Shown here piece after piece: positions 7,840-16,420 of a stretch of 27,274 bases of DNA (the stretch's first letter is position 1; every line of letters starts with the position of its first letter). The notes beneath the pieces were generated by a model, which was given only the letters and a program-made list of their open reading frames with translations, made no database searches and had not been told where the DNA came from. The stretch lies in the NCBI GenBank assembly GCA_036732755.1, contig DAINBU010000064.1, positions 1 through 27,274 on the forward strand. Direction: 5' to 3'. The position numbers and the translations under genes were made by a program. Source of the DNA: DASRRB01 sp036732755. Its GTDB lineage: Bacteria > Planctomycetota > B15-G4 > SIAN01.

Positions 7840-9806
7840 TTCGACGCAGTGAACGGCTTCGTCGTCTTCGCGCAGCGCAAGCCAATCATCGCCGTACTGC
7901 AGTCGGGGAAGAACGCGCCGCGGCTCCAGTTCTTGGAGTTGGCGGGGTCGATCGACTGCCAATTGCCGCCCTTGAAGACGCGCGCGACGCTCGCGGAGCG
8001 GAGCAGTCCCGGCGTCTCTCCACGCATCTGGACGTAGAGGTCCTCGACGAATTCCGACGCGTTGTCGCCGAGCCGCTGCAGGCGCGCCTCGGGCGGGCCG
8101 GGGGTCGCGCCGTCGGCGTAGGCGGGATCGTCGACGTCGCAGCCATCGAGGCTGACGAAGGTCTTCTCCGGGTGACCGAGGTCGATCCGGTCCGGCTTCC
8201 GGGCGCCGGCGGGCATCGACTGCTCGAGGATGTGGGAGATCGACGCGTCGAACTTCACGGGGTGCCTGCCCTCGGGCGCGTACTCGTCTTTCCATGGGTA
8301 GTCGCGGTCCTCGTCGAGCGACCCGCGCGCCGCCCTCTCCCACTCCCGCTCGGTCGGGAGGCGCTTGCCGGCCCAGTTCGCGTAGATCACCGCCTCCTCC
8401 CACGTCACGTCGACGATCGGGAAACGGGCGAGCCGGGCGGGGCAGGTGCCGTCGCTCGCGAGCACCCGCGGGCGGTGGAGCGGGAGCGTCCCGCCGAACC
8501 ACTCGGGATGCGCCTTCGCCTCGAGGAAGAAGTCGGAGTACTCCTGGCAGGTGACCTCGTTGCGGTCGAGCCAGAACTCCGCGACCGACTCCGTCGCGAA
8601 GGGCAGGTGGCTCATGCTGTGCGTCTTCGCGTCGGCGGGCTCCCCGAAGCGAGCCGAGGTCGCCGGCAGGAGGGCCATGCTCTTTTCGAGGTCGAGAGTG
8701 GCGCGGAAGAATGCGACTCGCGGCGCGAGCTCCTCGTTCGGCATCGCCAGCAGGCGCAGCTCCGAATGGCGCGCCGCCCCCGCCTGCGCAGCTTCGACGA
8801 CCGTGATCCGCCAGTCGCCGGTGAGCAGGTCCCGGTCCTCGAGCGGCGTCTCCCCCAGCGGGATGGGAGTCCCGAGCAGCCCGGTCACCGGGTCGATCGC
8901 CTGCGCGAAGACGGACGCTCCAGCGAGCTCCGCCGCTCCGCGTTCGAGGTCGATCGCCTTCAACGTCAGCCGCGCCGGCACCGTGGCGGCGGCGGCGAGC
9001 TCCGCGAGCACTTGCGGCAGCGCGCCGTCCTTCTGCTTCGCGAGCAGGATCGCCTGCAGCTTCGGATCGCGCGTGAGGGCGAGGAGGAGCGGCGCGGCAT
9101 CGGAGATCGATCCGTCCCGATTCGCGAAGGCGTCCCCGACTCGTTCCTGCCAGCGCGCGGGCGCGGCGGTGACCAGACCGCGAATGCGCTCGCGACGGTC
9201 GGCGCCGCCGGAGTTCGCGCCGTCGCTCGGCAGCTCCTCGATCTTCTCGAGCGCCGTGAGGACGTTCACGACCGTGTCGAGACGGTGATCGTCGCGTCCG
9301 AGCACGACCGGATCGGGATCCACCTTCGGAGCCAGGTCGCCGCCGCTCCGGTAGATCTCCTCGATGTACCGGATCCCCGCTTCGACCAGCAGGACCTTCA
9401 CGGCGCCGAGCTCGGCGTCGCCAGTCGGTCGAGGCGTCGACGTCGTCTCGGTCGGTGCGCGGTGCTCGCGCGGCGTCCGGTCCTTCACGAAGTAGAACGT
9501 CGCGAGTGCCGCGACGGCCGCCGCCGCGATCCAACCGCCGACCCACCGCCAGCGCCGCCCGCTCCGCACCACTGCGAGCCGCGGCAATCGCCCACGGATC
9601 GACGCGAACTTCTCCATTCCGTCGCGGATGAGCAGCAGCTCGTCGCGCAGCTCGGGATGGCTGCGCAGCAGTTCGTCGAAGCGCGCGGGGTCGAGGTGGA
9701 GGGGGTCGTCGCCGCTCTCGAGGAGGCGGGCGAAGAGCTCGACCGCGCGCACCGAATCATCCGGGCGGGGTACTGCTGCGTCGGGGTCGTGTCGGTCGAA
9801 CGCCAT
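7836..9806 (-). CDS. Membrane-anchored protein with C-terminal FGE-sulfatase (SUMF1-like) domain
   Basis: A 656-residue protein with a short cytoplasmic N-terminus, one transmembrane helix (about residues 88-107, WVGGWIAAAAVAALATFYFV), a long unrecognised extracytoplasmic region (about 110-395) and an FGE-like C-lectin-fold domain (about 395-650: FWLDRNEVTCQEYSDFF, FPIVDVTWEEAVIYANWAGKRLPTEREWERAARG, YPWKDEYAP, RVFKGGNWQSID, MIGLRCA). The N-terminal motif FDELLRSHPELRDELLLI resembles a segment common before kinase domains of planctomycete and myxobacterial Ser/Thr kinases. The paired active-site cysteines of true formylglycine-generating enzymes are not seen, so binding or sensing is likelier than catalysis. 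The gene is divergent from the kinase-FGE gene, convergent with the sigma factor, and coupled to a small downstream gene. Confidence 0.85.
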   Translation of the reverse strand: MAFDRHDPDAAVPRPDDSVRAVELFARLLESGDDPLHLDPARFDELLRSHPELRDELLLIRDGMEKFASIRGRLPRLAVVRSGRRWRWVGGWIAAAAVAALATFYFVKDRTPREHRAPTETTSTPRPTGDAELGAVKVLLVEAGIRYIEEIYRSGGDLAPKVDPDPVVLGRDDHRLDTVVNVLTALEKIEELPSDGANSGGADRRERIRGLVTAAPARWQERVGDAFANRDGSISDAAPLLLALTRDPKLQAILLAKQKDGALPQVLAELAAAATVPARLTLKAIDLERGAAELAGASVFAQAIDPVTGLLGTPIPLGETPLEDRDLLTGDWRITVVEAAQAGAARHSELRLLAMPNEELAPRVAFFRATLDLEKSMALLPATSARFGEPADAKTHSMSHLPFATESVAEFWLDRNEVTCQEYSDFFLEAKAHPEWFGGTLPLHRPRVLASDGTCPARLARFPIVDVTWEEAVIYANWAGKRLPTEREWERAARGSLDEDRDYPWKDEYAPEGRHPVKFDASISHILEQSMPAGARKPDRIDLGHPEKTFVSLDGCDVDDPAYADGATPGPPEARLQRLGDNASEFVEDLYVQMRGETPGLLRSASVARVFKGGNWQSIDPANSKNWSRGAFFPDCSTAMIGLRCAKTTKPFTASK

Positions 9807-9995
9807 CCGTCGTCAGTCGAGTCCTCTGTATCCCCAATGCTCCGCGACTGGCGCCTACAGCGGATTCTCACCGCAGTTCCGCAAGAGGAAACGCCGCGAC
9901 GGGCGCAGTGCAACCGCCTTCCCGGGAGGCGCATGCTCGCATCATTGGGCGCGGGCGACCCTACGCCCATCGACATCGGCCGGAAACAGTGCCGC

Positions 9996-10062
9996 CCACC
10001 TCTCCGGTCTGCCCGGTCGGATTCGAAGGGGTATTCCGAGGTCCGACGTGACGGAGAGGTGG
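9996..10062. repeat. Nested inverted repeat, possible structured leader or operator
   Basis: CCACCTCTCCG (9996-10006) and CGGAGAGGTGG (10052-10062) are perfect 11-bp arms. Inside them GTCGGA (10016-10021) and TCCGAC (10042-10047) form a second, near-concentric stem. Such a two-tier hairpin of 67 nt in a non-coding divergent region could be a structured RNA leader, a regulator site or a terminator for transcripts entering the region. There is no adjacent T run. Confidence 0.45.
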
Positions 10063-10087
10063 ACGACCCACGAAACGTAATCGCACG

Positions 10088-10107
10088 CGCCGAAGATTCA
10101 ATCGGCG
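10088..10107. repeat. Small inverted repeat in the kinase upstream region
   Basis: CGCCGA and TCGGCG are perfect 6-bp arms around an 8-nt AT-rich loop (AGATTCAA). The AT-rich centre in a GC-rich genome is the only reason to note it; it may be a protein-binding site for control of the kinase gene. Confidence 0.3.
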
Positions 10108-10352
10108 AAACTCGCATCGATCAGGGGTTTCCCGACAGGAGGTTCGCCCGCCCTTCTGCGGCTCTCGCGCGATGCGTTGGACCGGTGGAAAACCGCCGTT
10201 CCTGACCCAAGGAAGCGTGCAGAGCTTTCCGGTGTCGTCCTCTTGCCGTGCGACGGCCCCCGACGTCCTCCATCGCCGTGGCCGATCGCCGGCGGCGAGG
10301 CGCCGCTCCGCGGGCGTGTGCGGCCTTCGTGCCGGCCGGCGTTCCCATTGGC

Positions 10353-13178
10353 ATGATGCTCCGCCCTTCCATGATGAAGTCGAATTCATACGAAGTCCGG
10401 CTCGTGGGGGAGGTCGTCGACGGGCGCTACCGCGTCGAACGACTGCTCGGCCACGGCGGGATGGGCACCGTCTGGCTCGCCATCGACGAGCGCGTCGACG
10501 GCCGGCGCGTGGTGGTCAAGGTGCCGCGCGCGTCCTTCCTCGAGCAGGAGGGATTCCTCGACCGCTTCGAGCGCGAGATCCAGAGCCTGACGCGTCTCGA
10601 CCATCCGCGCATCGTCAAGGTGCTCGACGTCGCCCACTTGAAGGACGTGCCGGTCGTCGTGCTGCAGTACCTCGCCGGCGGCAGCCTCGCCGAGCGCACC
10701 GAGCGGCCGATGAGCGCGGAGATGGTGATCCCCTGGATCACGCCGGTCGCCGAAGGGCTCGACTTCATCCATTCGCAGGGCGTGATCCATCGCGACGTGA
10801 AGCCGGGAAACATCCTCTTCGACGGCTACGGCAACGCGTTCCTCGCCGACTTCGGGATCGCCAAGGCGCTGGGCGGCGAGGAGACCGGGCTCACCAGCAC
10901 CGGCGCGAGCCCCGGCTCGCCGAGCTACATGGCGCCGGAAGCGGGATCGCCCGACGCGCTCGGTCCCCACTACGACCAGTACTCGCTCGCCTGCGTGGTC
11001 TACAAGGCGCTCTCGGGCCGGCTGCCGCACGAGGGGCGCACCGCGCTCGAGGTGATCCTCAAGCGGACCGTCGATCCGCCGGTGCCGCTGCGCCAGGCCG
11101 CGCCGCAGGTGAGCGCGCCGGTCGAGGCGGTCGTGATGCGGGCGCTCGCGCGCCGGCCGGGCGACCGCTTCCCGTCGTGCCGCGCGTTCGCCGCCGCGTT
11201 CGGCGGCGCGGTGACCGGCGTCGCGCCGGTGAATCCGCCGACCGACTTCACGAGGGCCGAGACGCGCGTCGTCTCGCAGACGACCGCCGAGCCGCCGCAC
11301 GCCGGCGCGGCCGCGCCGCCGACGCCCGTCCCCCCTCCCGCCCCAACGCCGACTCCCGTACCGACCCCCGTGCCGACGCCGCTGCCGGCGGGGCGCTCGA
11401 AGTCGCGCGCGATCGCCGTCACGGTGGGACTCGCGGCGGTCGCGCTCGGCGGCGTCTTCGCCTGGAACCGCTTCCACGCGCCCCGCTTGGACGTGGGCCC
11501 GGTCGTCGACGCGGAGCAGCGCTTCACCTTCGACCCCGGCTTCCTCGCGGAAGGCGGTGCGACCGACCGCGGCGAGCTCGTCGTACGCGGCACCGTCTCC
11601 CCGCCCGCGACGCCCGAGGTCGACGTCGGGCTCCTCGGCGACCTGCGACATCCCGTGGCGGTCGGAGAGGGCGGCGCCGTCGAGGCGACCGTCGCGCTCC
11701 CGAAGGAGGAGGGACCCGCCGTCGTCGTCGTCTGGACCGCGCTGCGCCGCGAGCTCGCGCGCCGCTCGATCGAGATCGACCGCACGCCGCCGCGCGTGAC
11801 CGCGCGGCCGAAGGAGCCGCGCGCGCGCAGCTCCGACGAGAAGAGCTTCGTCGTCGCGCTCGACGCGAGCGAGCCGGTCGGGCTCTTCGAGGCGACGAGC
11901 CGCCGCGCGCTCGGGAGCGCGCCGGCCGGCGCCTCCGAACTCACGCTCGAGCTGCCGGGCGGCGCAACCGCCGACCCGGCGCCGCGCACGCTGCACGTGA
12001 TCGCGCGCGATCGCTGCGCGCACGAGGCGCGCTTCGACGTTTCCGTCGAGCTCTACGACTTGGCCGCGCGCGTGCGCCGATTCGGCGAGCGGCGGCCCGC
12101 GCCCGCCGCCAACCTCGAAGCGCTGCACGGCACCGAGCTCGGCGCGGCGTGCGAGGCATTCGAGAGCGCTGCCTCCGCGTGGGAGCGCGACGTTCGCGCC
12201 GACGCGCTCCTCGGCACGCGGCGCCAGGAGTTGCTCGCCGCCGCCGACTGGAAGGGCGCGCGCGAGCGCGTGCGCAGCGCCGTCGACGACTCGAAGCAGA
12301 TCCCGGTCGCGCCCCCGGCCCCTGACCCCGCCCCCGACCCCGCCCCCGACCCCGCCCCCGCGAAGCAGGTCCCCGCCTGGGCAGACGAGGTGCGCCGCAC
12401 TCCGACCGACCAGGAGGTCTCCGATTCCGACGTGTGCGCGCGCCTCGCAAACGTCGCGCTTTCGTGGCTCGTGCGCGACCGTCAGACCGGGATCGAGCTG
12501 GTCCTGGTTCCGAACGGCACGTTCGAGATGGGCTCGACCGACCGGAAGCTGCCGAAGGACGAGGCGCCGGCGCACGCCGTCGAGATCAGGTATCCCTTCT
12601 ACGTCGGCCGCTACGAGGTCACGCAGGAGCAGTGGAAACGCGTCACCGGCGCCAACCCCTCTGCGTTCCAGGACGATCCGCTCCTGCCGGTCGAGAACGT
12701 GTCCTTCGACGACGTGCGCAGCGAATTCCTCGCGAAGACCGACCTGCGCCTGCTCACCGAGGCGGAGTGGGAGTACGTCGCGCGCGGATCGACGAAGCGC
12801 GCCTACCCGTGGGGCGACGCGATCACCGCCGAGTTCGCGAACTGCCGCGCGCCCGGTGACGACGCGGAAGGCCGCCGCACGCGCAAGGTCGGCAGCTACC
12901 CGAAGGGCGCCTCCTGGTGCGGCGCTCTCGATGTTTCCGGCAACGTCTGGGAGTGGTGCTCGGACTGGTACGACGACCAGTTCTATTCCCAGAGGCCGCG
13001 CAACGTGAAGGTCGACCTCGACCCGACGGGCCCGAAGGTCATGAAGGTCAAGCAGCGGGTCGTGCGCGGCGGCTCCTGGTACAACTTCCAAGACGACACG
13101 CGCTGCGCGCGCCGCATGCACTTCAAGCCCGACGAGAAGAGCATCTACGTCGGATTCCGAGTCGCCCGGTTTCCTTGA
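10353..13178 (+). CDS. Ser/Thr protein kinase with transmembrane helix and C-terminal FGE-sulfatase domain
   Basis: A 941-residue Hanks-type receptor kinase. The catalytic domain spans about residues 27-285, with the glycine loop GHGGMG, Lys56 in VVVKV, HRDVKPGN (146-153), DFGIAKA (from 166) and APE (194-196); all key residues are present, so it should be active. A Pro/Thr-rich juxtamembrane stretch (about 320-346) leads to one TM helix (about 352-371). Then come an unrecognised extracytoplasmic region, a Pro-Asp-Pro-Ala repeat linker, and a terminal FGE-like domain (about 705-941: VLVPNGTFEMGS, YEVTQEQWKRVTG, LLTEAEWEYVARG, YPWGD, DVSGNVWEWCSDWY, VVRGGSWYN, YVGFRVARF). The start is uncertain: ATG codons at 10353, 10356, 10371 and 10374 are all in frame, none with a strong ribosome site. 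Kinase-FGE fusions are typical of Planctomycetota and relatives. The FGE domain lacks the paired catalytic cysteines. Confidence 0.92.
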   Translation: MMLRPSMMKSNSYEVRLVGEVVDGRYRVERLLGHGGMGTVWLAIDERVDGRRVVVKVPRASFLEQEGFLDRFEREIQSLTRLDHPRIVKVLDVAHLKDVPVVVLQYLAGGSLAERTERPMSAEMVIPWITPVAEGLDFIHSQGVIHRDVKPGNILFDGYGNAFLADFGIAKALGGEETGLTSTGASPGSPSYMAPEAGSPDALGPHYDQYSLACVVYKALSGRLPHEGRTALEVILKRTVDPPVPLRQAAPQVSAPVEAVVMRALARRPGDRFPSCRAFAAAFGGAVTGVAPVNPPTDFTRAETRVVSQTTAEPPHAGAAAPPTPVPPPAPTPTPVPTPVPTPLPAGRSKSRAIAVTVGLAAVALGGVFAWNRFHAPRLDVGPVVDAEQRFTFDPGFLAEGGATDRGELVVRGTVSPPATPEVDVGLLGDLRHPVAVGEGGAVEATVALPKEEGPAVVVVWTALRRELARRSIEIDRTPPRVTARPKEPRARSSDEKSFVVALDASEPVGLFEATSRRALGSAPAGASELTLELPGGATADPAPRTLHVIARDRCAHEARFDVSVELYDLAARVRRFGERRPAPAANLEALHGTELGAACEAFESAASAWERDVRADALLGTRRQELLAAADWKGARERVRSAVDDSKQIPVAPPAPDPAPDPAPDPAPAKQVPAWADEVRRTPTDQEVSDSDVCARLANVALSWLVRDRQTGIELVLVPNGTFEMGSTDRKLPKDEAPAHAVEIRYPFYVGRYEVTQEQWKRVTGANPSAFQDDPLLPVENVSFDDVRSEFLAKTDLRLLTEAEWEYVARGSTKRAYPWGDAITAEFANCRAPGDDAEGRRTRKVGSYPKGASWCGALDVSGNVWEWCSDWYDDQFYSQRPRNVKVDLDPTGPKVMKVKQRVVRGGSWYNFQDDTRCARRMHFKPDEKSIYVGFRVARFP
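12321..12356 (+). repeat. Three 12-bp tandem repeats inside the kinase gene
   Basis: Three copies of a CC(T/C)GACCCCGCC unit encode a Pro-Asp-Pro-Ala linker between the unrecognised extracytoplasmic region and the FGE-like domain. Copies two and three are identical and the first differs by one base, so copy number may vary between strains. Confidence 0.8.
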
Positions 13179-13205
13179 CGTCGAGCGCTTCGAACCGCGG
13201 ACTCG

Positions 13206-14573
13206 TCACCCGCGCGCTCGACGTCCCTTCTCCTCCTCCGCCTTCGCGACGGACTCGACGCGGACCTCCCGTGGCGCGCGCCGCACGAACGCCTCCGCCA
13301 CCTTCTTGCGCCGCAGCTTGCGGACGAGCACCTGCATGCCGTCGCCCGCGATCGACTCGCCGCCCGTCGGCGCCTTCGCGAGCCGCTGGTGGGCCCAATC
13401 GGCGAGCGTCGCGTTGTGCGGAGGCGGCGGCAGGTCGAGGCGCTTGTGGAGGGTCTCGAGCGTGATGCCGCCGCCGACGATGAAGCCGTCGCCGGCCGGC
13501 GTGCAGTGGGCGGGGAGACGGTCGAACTCGTCCTCGATGTCGCCGACCAGCTCCTCGATGATGTCCTCGAGCGTCACGAGGCCGGTGACGCGGTCGTCGT
13601 CGGAGACGACCAGCGCGATGTGCGACCGCTCGCGCACCAGCGTGTCGAGCGCCTTCGCGATCGTCGTCGTGCGGGCGATGCGCTTGATCGGGCGCATGAT
13701 CGCGCGCAGCCCGACGGCGCCCTCGGCCATCTTCAGCATCGCGACCAGGTCCTTGAACGTGACGTAGCCCTCGATCGTCTGCGGGTCGCTCTCGACGCGC
13801 GCGACCGGGAAGCGCGTGTGCATGTCGAGGTGGGCGCGCACCAGCGCCGTCTCCAGCGTGGCGTCGATCGGCAGGAGCGAGATGTCGGCGGCGGGGAGCT
13901 CGATCTCGCCGAGGTCGCGGCTCGAGAGGAGCGCGGCCGACGCGACGATCCGCTCCTCGCGCGCGCCGATCAGGTTGGCGGTGCGCGCCAGCGCGGCCGC
14001 CGCCGTGAGCTCGTGCAGCGAGTTCGTCTCGGCGGAGGCCGGCTCGCCGCGCCGGCGCGCGCGCGACGCGATGTGCAGCACGCGCTTCACCACCCCCTCG
14101 AGCAGCGTCGCGAACGGCGCGAGCAGCGTCGCGAGCCCCTTCATGGCGGGGGAGAGCGCGCAGGCGACCCCCTCCTTGTGGCGGATCGCCAGCACCTTCG
14201 GTGCGAGCTCGGCGAAGACGACCGTCAAGACGCCGAGCGGGATCACGACCGCCGCGAGCGCGAGCGCATGAGCGGCCGCCGGCGAGAAGCCGAGCCGGCC
14301 CATGAGGAACGGCGCCAGCGTCTCCTCGACCGTCGCGCCGCCGAACGCGCCGGCGATCGCGTTGGAGAACGTGATCCCGAGCTGCACGACGGCGAGCGTG
14401 CGCTCGATCCCGTACTTCATGGCGACCGCCGCGGCGGCGCCGGCCGCGTTCGCCTTCTCCAGCGCGACCAGGCGCGCAAGGGTCACCGACGTGATGGCCG
14501 TCTCGTACGCCGCGAGGATCGCGTTCAGGCCGAGGACGAAGGCGATCGCGAGGAATTGCGGGAGCAGGGGCAT
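13206..14573 (-). CDS. CNNM/CorC (HlyC-type) transporter-associated protein with CBS domains
   Basis: A 455-residue membrane protein. The N-terminal CNNM/DUF21 domain (about residues 1-190) has several hydrophobic helices (FLAIAFVLGLNAILAAYETA, LAVVQLGITFSNAIAGAFGG, ALALAAVVIPLGVLTVVFAELAPKV in parts). Then come a CBS pair (about 210-330: FPVARVESDPQTIEGYVTFKDLV; HIALVVSDDDRVTGLVTLEDIIEELVGDIEDEFD) and a C-terminal CorC/HlyC domain (about 345-430). Family members are linked to magnesium or cobalt efflux and ion homeostasis, though older annotations say hemolysin. The ATG at 14573 is preferred over an in-frame TTG at 14591, since the TTG adds residues that are not typical. It converges with the kinase gene and is divergent from the toroid protein gene. 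Nothing appears missing. Confidence 0.92.
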   Translation of the reverse strand: MPLLPQFLAIAFVLGLNAILAAYETAITSVTLARLVALEKANAAGAAAAVAMKYGIERTLAVVQLGITFSNAIAGAFGGATVEETLAPFLMGRLGFSPAAAHALALAAVVIPLGVLTVVFAELAPKVLAIRHKEGVACALSPAMKGLATLLAPFATLLEGVVKRVLHIASRARRRGEPASAETNSLHELTAAAALARTANLIGAREERIVASAALLSSRDLGEIELPAADISLLPIDATLETALVRAHLDMHTRFPVARVESDPQTIEGYVTFKDLVAMLKMAEGAVGLRAIMRPIKRIARTTTIAKALDTLVRERSHIALVVSDDDRVTGLVTLEDIIEELVGDIEDEFDRLPAHCTPAGDGFIVGGGITLETLHKRLDLPPPPHNATLADWAHQRLAKAPTGGESIAGDGMQVLVRKLRRKKVAEAFVRRAPREVRVESVAKAEEEKGRRARG

Positions 14574-14755
14574 CGGGACATCATGCCGCAATCGCGCGCG
14601 CGCATCAGCCGCGGGGGAGCCAGCCGCGGACGCGCGCCTCCTCGCGCGGCGAACCGGATCCGCGGGGGCGCGTTGACCGGGCCCGAGTCACGGAGCGCGG
14701 ACGGGCCAGCGTGCGGGACCGTGGTGGATCCAAGTCCCGACCCTGGGGGCCCGTC

Positions 14756-16420
14756 ATGAGACACGCATCGCAAGTCCCGGAGGGCGACGCGAGCGCTCCC
14801 GATCCCGAGCTCCGCGACGACGGCACCGTCGCGCGCCTGCGCGCCTTCATCTTCGCGTCGCCGTGGGTCACGATCTCGGTCCTGCTGCACGTGCTGGTGC
14901 TGACGCTGCTGACGGTGATCGTGCTGCACGAGCAGCCGGCGAGCGCGGCGAGCGGCGTCTCCGTGCTCACGCTCGCGCCGCGCAACGACCTGAAGAATGT
15001 GCCGATCCCCGATCCGCCGCCCCTCGAGCTGCGGCGCGACGACCTGCCGGTCCCCGACCAGATCGGCCGCACCGACGGCGACGTCGACTACCTGATCCCG
15101 GAGGAGCAGCAGGCCTTCCGCGGCGAGCCGGGCGAGACGATCGACCCGACGCTCGAGGCCGGTCTCTTCAACCCCGACGAATCCGCACTGTCGACCCTTC
15201 CGAGCGGCATGACGGGTGGAACCGCGATCGGCACCGGCGTCAACGGCCACGTCGGCAACGGCCCCTCGGTCTGGTCGGGGCGCTACCTCGGCGGCGGCGG
15301 GAAGGGGCGCGGCGGGCGAGGCAGTGACGGTCCGGGCGTGACGCGCGGGCACCCGGACACGACGACCGCCAGCACGCTCGCCGCGCTGCAGTGGCTCGCG
15401 AACCACCAGTCGCCCGACGGGCGCTGGGACTGCGACGGCTTCGACGCGCAGTGCAGGAAGGGCAAGTGCGACGGCCGCGGCGAGGCGACCTACGACGTCG
15501 GCGTGACGGGGCTCGCGCTGCTCTGCTTCCTCGGCGCCGGCTTCACGAACCAGGACGGGCCGTTCAAGAAGACGGTGCGGGACGGGCTGGTCTGGCTGGC
15601 GAGCGTGCAGGACGAGGACGGCGTCTTCGGCGGCAAGAGCTGCCCGCACTACCAGTACAACCACGCGTGCGCGGCGCTCGCGATGGCGGAGGCCTTCGGG
15701 ATGACCGGCGCGAACGCGCTCCGCAAGCCGGCGCAGATGGGCGTCGCCTGGGTCGGCCGCTCGCAGAATCCCTATTGCGCGTGGCGCTACGGCTGCGCCG
15801 ACGGCGACAACGACACGTCGGTCACCGGCTGGATGACCATGGTGCTCAAGTCGGCGGTCCTCTCCGGCATCGAAATCGAGCACGCCTCGCTCGACCACGC
15901 CGCCACCTTCATCGACGAGATGACCGAGGAGAACGGCCGGACGGGCTACCAGCAGAAGGGCGGCTGGCCGGCGCGCGTCACCGGACCGGCCATGGAGAAG
16001 TTCCCGGCGCAGAACAGCGAGTCGCTGACGGCGGTCGGGATGCTGGTGCGGATCTTCGACGGCCGCACGACGGGCTCCGACCCGAGCATCGGGCGCGGCG
16101 CCGACCTGCTCGTGGCGCAGCCGCCGAAATGGGACCCGCCGTTCATCGACTTCTACTACTGGTATTACGGCACGCTCGCGATGTTCCAGGTCGGCGGGCC
16201 GCGCTGGGAGAAGTGGAACGCGGCGATGAAGACGGCGATCGTCGACCACCAGCGGCTCGACAAGACCCAGGACGAGTACGGGTCGTGGGATCCGGTCGAC
16301 CCGTGGTCGCAGGAGGGGGGGCGCGTCTACGCGACGGCGCTCAACTGCCTCTGCACCGAGGTCTACTATCGCTACCCGCGCGTGTTCGGCGGGTCGACGG
16401 GAGTCGCGAAGCCCAAGTGA
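14756..16420 (+). CDS. Membrane-anchored prenyltransferase/squalene-cyclase-like alpha-toroid protein
   Basis: A 554-residue protein with a cytoplasmic N-terminus, one TM helix (about residues 37-57), a Pro/Gly-rich spacer (VPIPDPPPLEL; GGGGKGRGGRG) and a C-terminal alpha/alpha-toroid (about 200-550). QW-like turns typical of the squalene-cyclase superfamily are present (LANHQSPDGRWDCDG; LASVQDEDGVFGG), as is DGDNDTSVTGWM, which loosely recalls the DxDDTA motif of hopene cyclases. Such TM-anchored toroid proteins are common in Planctomycetota and their function is not established. A soluble toroid behind a TonB-like single anchor suggests a periplasmic binding or structural role rather than hopanoid synthesis. 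Nine or so Cys residues in the toroid could form disulfides. It is coupled to the following glycosyltransferase by a GTGA overlap. The start ATG lacks a strong ribosome site. Confidence 0.83.
   Translation: MRHASQVPEGDASAPDPELRDDGTVARLRAFIFASPWVTISVLLHVLVLTLLTVIVLHEQPASAASGVSVLTLAPRNDLKNVPIPDPPPLELRRDDLPVPDQIGRTDGDVDYLIPEEQQAFRGEPGETIDPTLEAGLFNPDESALSTLPSGMTGGTAIGTGVNGHVGNGPSVWSGRYLGGGGKGRGGRGSDGPGVTRGHPDTTTASTLAALQWLANHQSPDGRWDCDGFDAQCRKGKCDGRGEATYDVGVTGLALLCFLGAGFTNQDGPFKKTVRDGLVWLASVQDEDGVFGGKSCPHYQYNHACAALAMAEAFGMTGANALRKPAQMGVAWVGRSQNPYCAWRYGCADGDNDTSVTGWMTMVLKSAVLSGIEIEHASLDHAATFIDEMTEENGRTGYQQKGGWPARVTGPAMEKFPAQNSESLTAVGMLVRIFDGRTTGSDPSIGRGADLLVAQPPKWDPPFIDFYYWYYGTLAMFQVGGPRWEKWNAAMKTAIVDHQRLDKTQDEYGSWDPVDPWSQEGGRVYATALNCLCTEVYYRYPRVFGGSTGVAKPK

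Larger units (their letters stand above)
9807..10352. promoter_or_regulatory. 546-bp divergent control region between the FGE-like gene and the kinase gene
   Basis: No convincing gene is seen on either strand; the open frames here are fragments of overlapping frames. The composition is slightly less GC-rich than the flanking genes. It should hold the promoters of both divergent genes. Two hairpins (9996-10062 and 10088-10107) are listed separately. No clear promoter boxes can be assigned by eye. Confidence 0.5.

Noticed and set aside
10013..10050. tRNA-like fragment around GGATTCGAAGGGG
   Set aside because: The arms do not form a cloverleaf and there is no acceptor stem; it is better explained as the inner part of the two-tier hairpin.
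12321..12356. CRISPR or other array-like repeats
   Set aside because: The only regular repeats in the window are short in-gene tandem repeats coding for protein linkers (also 21133-21168); no repeat-spacer pattern is present.
10353..13178. FGE/C-lectin-fold domain as the variable target of a diversity-generating retroelement
   Set aside because: DGR targets often use this fold, but no reverse transcriptase, template repeat or AAC-rich variable region is seen in the window.
14756..16420. A hopene or squalene cyclase for hopanoid synthesis
   Set aside because: The protein has an N-terminal membrane anchor and long linker, few QW motifs and only a loose DxDD-like motif; no other hopanoid genes are nearby.
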